From Cochliopodium minus (Eukaryota > Discosea > Himatismenida > Cochliopodiidae), in NCBI GenBank assembly GCA_024220525.1, contig JAMYWO010000152.1, forward strand, positions 32,989-96,988: a stretch of 64,000 nt of DNA. The letters are read 5' to 3'. Position 1 is the first letter of the stretch. Each line of letters begins with the position of its first letter. The notes below the pieces were generated by a model. That model did not search any database. It was not told where the DNA came from and was given only the letters and a program-made list of their open reading frames with translations. The translations under genes were made by a program, and so were the position numbers. Below are positions 61,941-64,000 of the stretch, piece by piece.

Positions 61941-64000
61941 TTATTTATTCTCTTGGTCGTGTTTATCTATCATGTTGTTAAGATTGCTAAGATCAAAGTT
62001 GCCAATAAGAGTTTTTCTCTTTTCCTCGCTCTGTTGGACACGCAAAGTTCTTTTGTTCTCGAAATTCTTGGCACTTTTCAAACCAAGCAAAATTTCTTCG
62101 ACTTTTTTGTTTCCGTTCTGTCCAGCAAAAGGATTAAAATTGACAGTAGGACCTGTCAAAAAAAAAAAAAAGTAAATAAATTTTTTATTTATATTTTCAA
62201 ATTTTTTTTTTTTTTTTTTAATCATTTTTATTTGTTGTACGAATTTAAATTTTTATTTTGTTTCATTTTAAATTTTTTTTACCTCAATTGAGATCAATGG
62301 CTGGTCTTGTGACTTTCTTAGGGAATATCTTCTTTTTGGTCTATGGATAAACTTTGAAATGGAGAGTTTACTTTTGATCAGGTAGAATCATAGCTCTATT
62401 TTTAGTTAAAAATTTAAAGAGATTTTTAATTAATTTTTACAATAAGATTTTTAAATTTTATTTTTATTTTGAGTTTTTTTAATTTTATAAAATTTTTGAT
62501 TAAATATTATTTTGATTATTTTATTATTTTTAATATTCTTTTTATTTTTTATTTTTATTTTTATTTATTTTTATTTGATTATTTATTTTTATTTTTATTT
62601 TATTTTTTTATTTTTATTTTTATTTTTATTTTTATTTTTATTTTTAATATTTTTATTTTATTATTTTTTTAATATTTTTTGGTTTGATTTTTATTTTTAA
62701 ATTAATTTTTAATTATTTTTACCTTCTTTGTATTCCTTCATTTTCTTTTCGTGATTTTTCTTTGTCAACAATGTCTTTGTTAGCGATGTGGGATTTCTTG
62801 TTCTCGAGCTTTTGCATTTGTTGAATTTGTTTATCCTTTCTTTTCTGTTCTTTGATTCTCTTTTTGTACAACATCTTTCCTTGTATTGTTGAAAAGATTG
62901 AGGAAGTTATCGATATCTAAAGAAAAAAGAAATTTGTTAAAAATTTTAAAGAAAAATTTAATTTTAATTTAATGAATTTTATTTTAATCTTATTTTATTT
63001 TTATTTTATTTTATATCTTTTATTCTTTTTCCATTTTTTTTTATATTATCTATTTATCTATTTATTTTTTTGATTTTTATTTTTTATTTTTTATTTTTTT
63101 ATTATTTTATTTTTATTATTTTTATTTTCATTTATTATTTATTATTATCATTTTATTTTATATCTTTTTATTTTATCTTTTTTATTCTTTTATTTTCATT
63201 TTATTTTTTGTCATTTATTTATCTATTTAATCTTTTTTTTTTTTTGTTTATTTTATTTATTTTCTTTATATTTATTTCATATTTTATTATTCATTTTATT
63301 TTTATTATTAAGATTTTATTTTTATTATTCATTTTTATTTTTTATTTCATTTTAATTTTTTCTTTTTATTTATTTTTTTACCAGCTAAGAATACAGCAGG
63401 ATCTGTTGTTTTGGGTCTTCCGCATATTTTTTACATACATCATTGAAAAGTTTCTCAGTCTTTTCAAGTTTTTTCGATCAAGTTATCGACAGTAGGTTCT
63501 AAATTAAAAAAATAAAATAAAATGAAAAAAAAATAAATAAAAATAAATAAAATAAAATAAAATTTTAAAAATATTTGAATAAAAAAATAGCTGAAAATTA
63601 ACTGATTTATTTTGATAATTTTTATTTACCAATCTTCTCGAGTTTAGAGGGACAATGTAAATTTATCACCATTGTAAGGTTTGATTTGTTTAACAATGTT
63701 TTGTGTTTGTTATTGTGGTTTTTGTGCATCAGCTGATAAATGGAAAAGAAAAAATTAAAAAAAAAATCAAAAATCAGAAATTAAATTCAAAATTTTTATG
63801 TAAAAAAAAAAATTTGATGAAAAAAAAAAAAATTAAAAATAAAAAATAATTGAAAATAAATTTATTATTAAAACAAATAAATGTATAAAAATTTATTTTC
63901 TTACTTTGACGGTGGTAAAATTGTTTTACAGCAGATGGTATGGAGGTGAAGTCTTCAGCTATGCAAAGAACGTCTTTGTGCTTCTTCTCCAAAACTTCAG
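61941..64000 (-). pseudogene. 3' part of a formin FH2 domain with several frame breaks
   Basis: Reading from the right edge: EVLEKKHKDVLCIAEDFTSI (63907-63999) matches the FH2 stretch around 'EDLPSV'. An exon at 63641-63730 has NIVKQIKPYNGDKF but in-frame stops. The next (63383-63498) gives KKLEKTEKLFNDVCKKYAED then, after a one-base shift, DPAVFLA. It joins DIDNFLNLFNN (62918) and, after another shift, KDKQIQQMQKLENKKS (to 62724), the usual charged end of FH2. A tail exon near 62380-62284 is also broken. The last exon (61941-62153) has NFNPFAGQNGNKKVEEILLG, possibly a DAD-like tail. At least four indels occur, several in A-runs. It may be a pseudogene or error-rich sequence of a real formin that continues beyond the window. 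Confidence 0.7.
62540..62660. repeat. TTTTTA simple-sequence repeat
   Basis: Runs of TTTTTA/TTTTA units in an intron of the formin fragment; low-complexity sequence without coding value. Confidence 0.8.

Noticed and set aside
1-64000. CRISPR arrays, bacterial operons or phage elements
   Set aside because: Introns throughout and eukaryotic genes only; the repeats are microsatellites or protein-coding.

Overview
This is nuclear DNA of a very AT-rich, intron-rich eukaryotic microbe. Almost every gene is split by short introns that begin GTAAA(A/T) and end in a T-rich stretch plus AG, and many start codons follow an A-tract. The genes include BRF1 (RNA polymerase III initiation), COQ2 (ubiquinone synthesis), formins, a CLU-domain protein, RCC1-like proteins, a cytochrome P450 and a fusion-dynamin-like GTPase. 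With the standard genetic code this fits a free-living amoeboid protist, for example an amoebozoan or heterolobosean. I cannot fix the lineage. COQ2 suggests a respiring mitochondrion. The sequence is a draft: there are two 100-N gaps (29766-29865 and 51992-52091) and single Ns at 11639 and 17247.

Layout. 1-1240: structured non-coding sequence and a frameshifted pseudogene. 1700-8624: a tandem cluster of six paralogous small two-membrane-span proteins with a cysteine-containing loop. 9208-11583: a P450 that stops before its haem-binding part. 11756-15937 (minus): a formin that stops in the middle of FH2; both genes end at the single N, so the join looks artificial. 16200-18488: RCC1-like genes and remnants. 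18929-20984 (minus): COQ2. 21119-24341 (minus): BRF1. 24561-28555: FZL-like dynamin GTPase. 28677-29476: small leucine-rich-repeat protein. 29585-31039 (minus): charged repeat protein containing a gap. 31188-32334: two small coiled-coil proteins. 32410-36714 (minus): a predicted nucleotidyltransferase fused to an RNA ligase. 37090-37860: pseudogene. 38055-38640 (minus): small secreted or anchored protein. 39074-44514 (minus): CLU-domain protein with a C-terminal LRR region. 44845-45715 (minus): ER thioredoxin-like protein with a CxxS site. 45795-47171: 2H-phosphoesterase plus RRM gene carrying one in-frame TAG. 47206-48411 (minus): unknown. 48461-49148: secreted kelch protein. 49455-57757: a giant protein with a CH domain, a gelsolin-like region, about 30 copies of a roughly 64-residue repeat and a PH domain. 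58395-59174: RING-H2 protein. 59399-60434: bacterial-type PHB-depolymerase-like esterase. 60517-61734 (minus): F-box plus multi-span membrane protein. 61941-64000 (minus): 3' part of a formin FH2 domain with several frame breaks.

Themes. Actin and cytoskeleton genes recur (two formin pieces and the giant CH/gelsolin-like/PH protein). RNA end-processing enzymes lie about 9 kb apart (nucleotidyltransferase-ligase and 2H-phosphoesterase-RRM). The most novel items are the six-member two-span membrane family, the giant repeat protein with a four-unit super-repeat, and the nucleotidyltransferase-RNA ligase fusion. Exon models were built by hand from splice signals, reading phase and similarity to remembered families; no database search was run.
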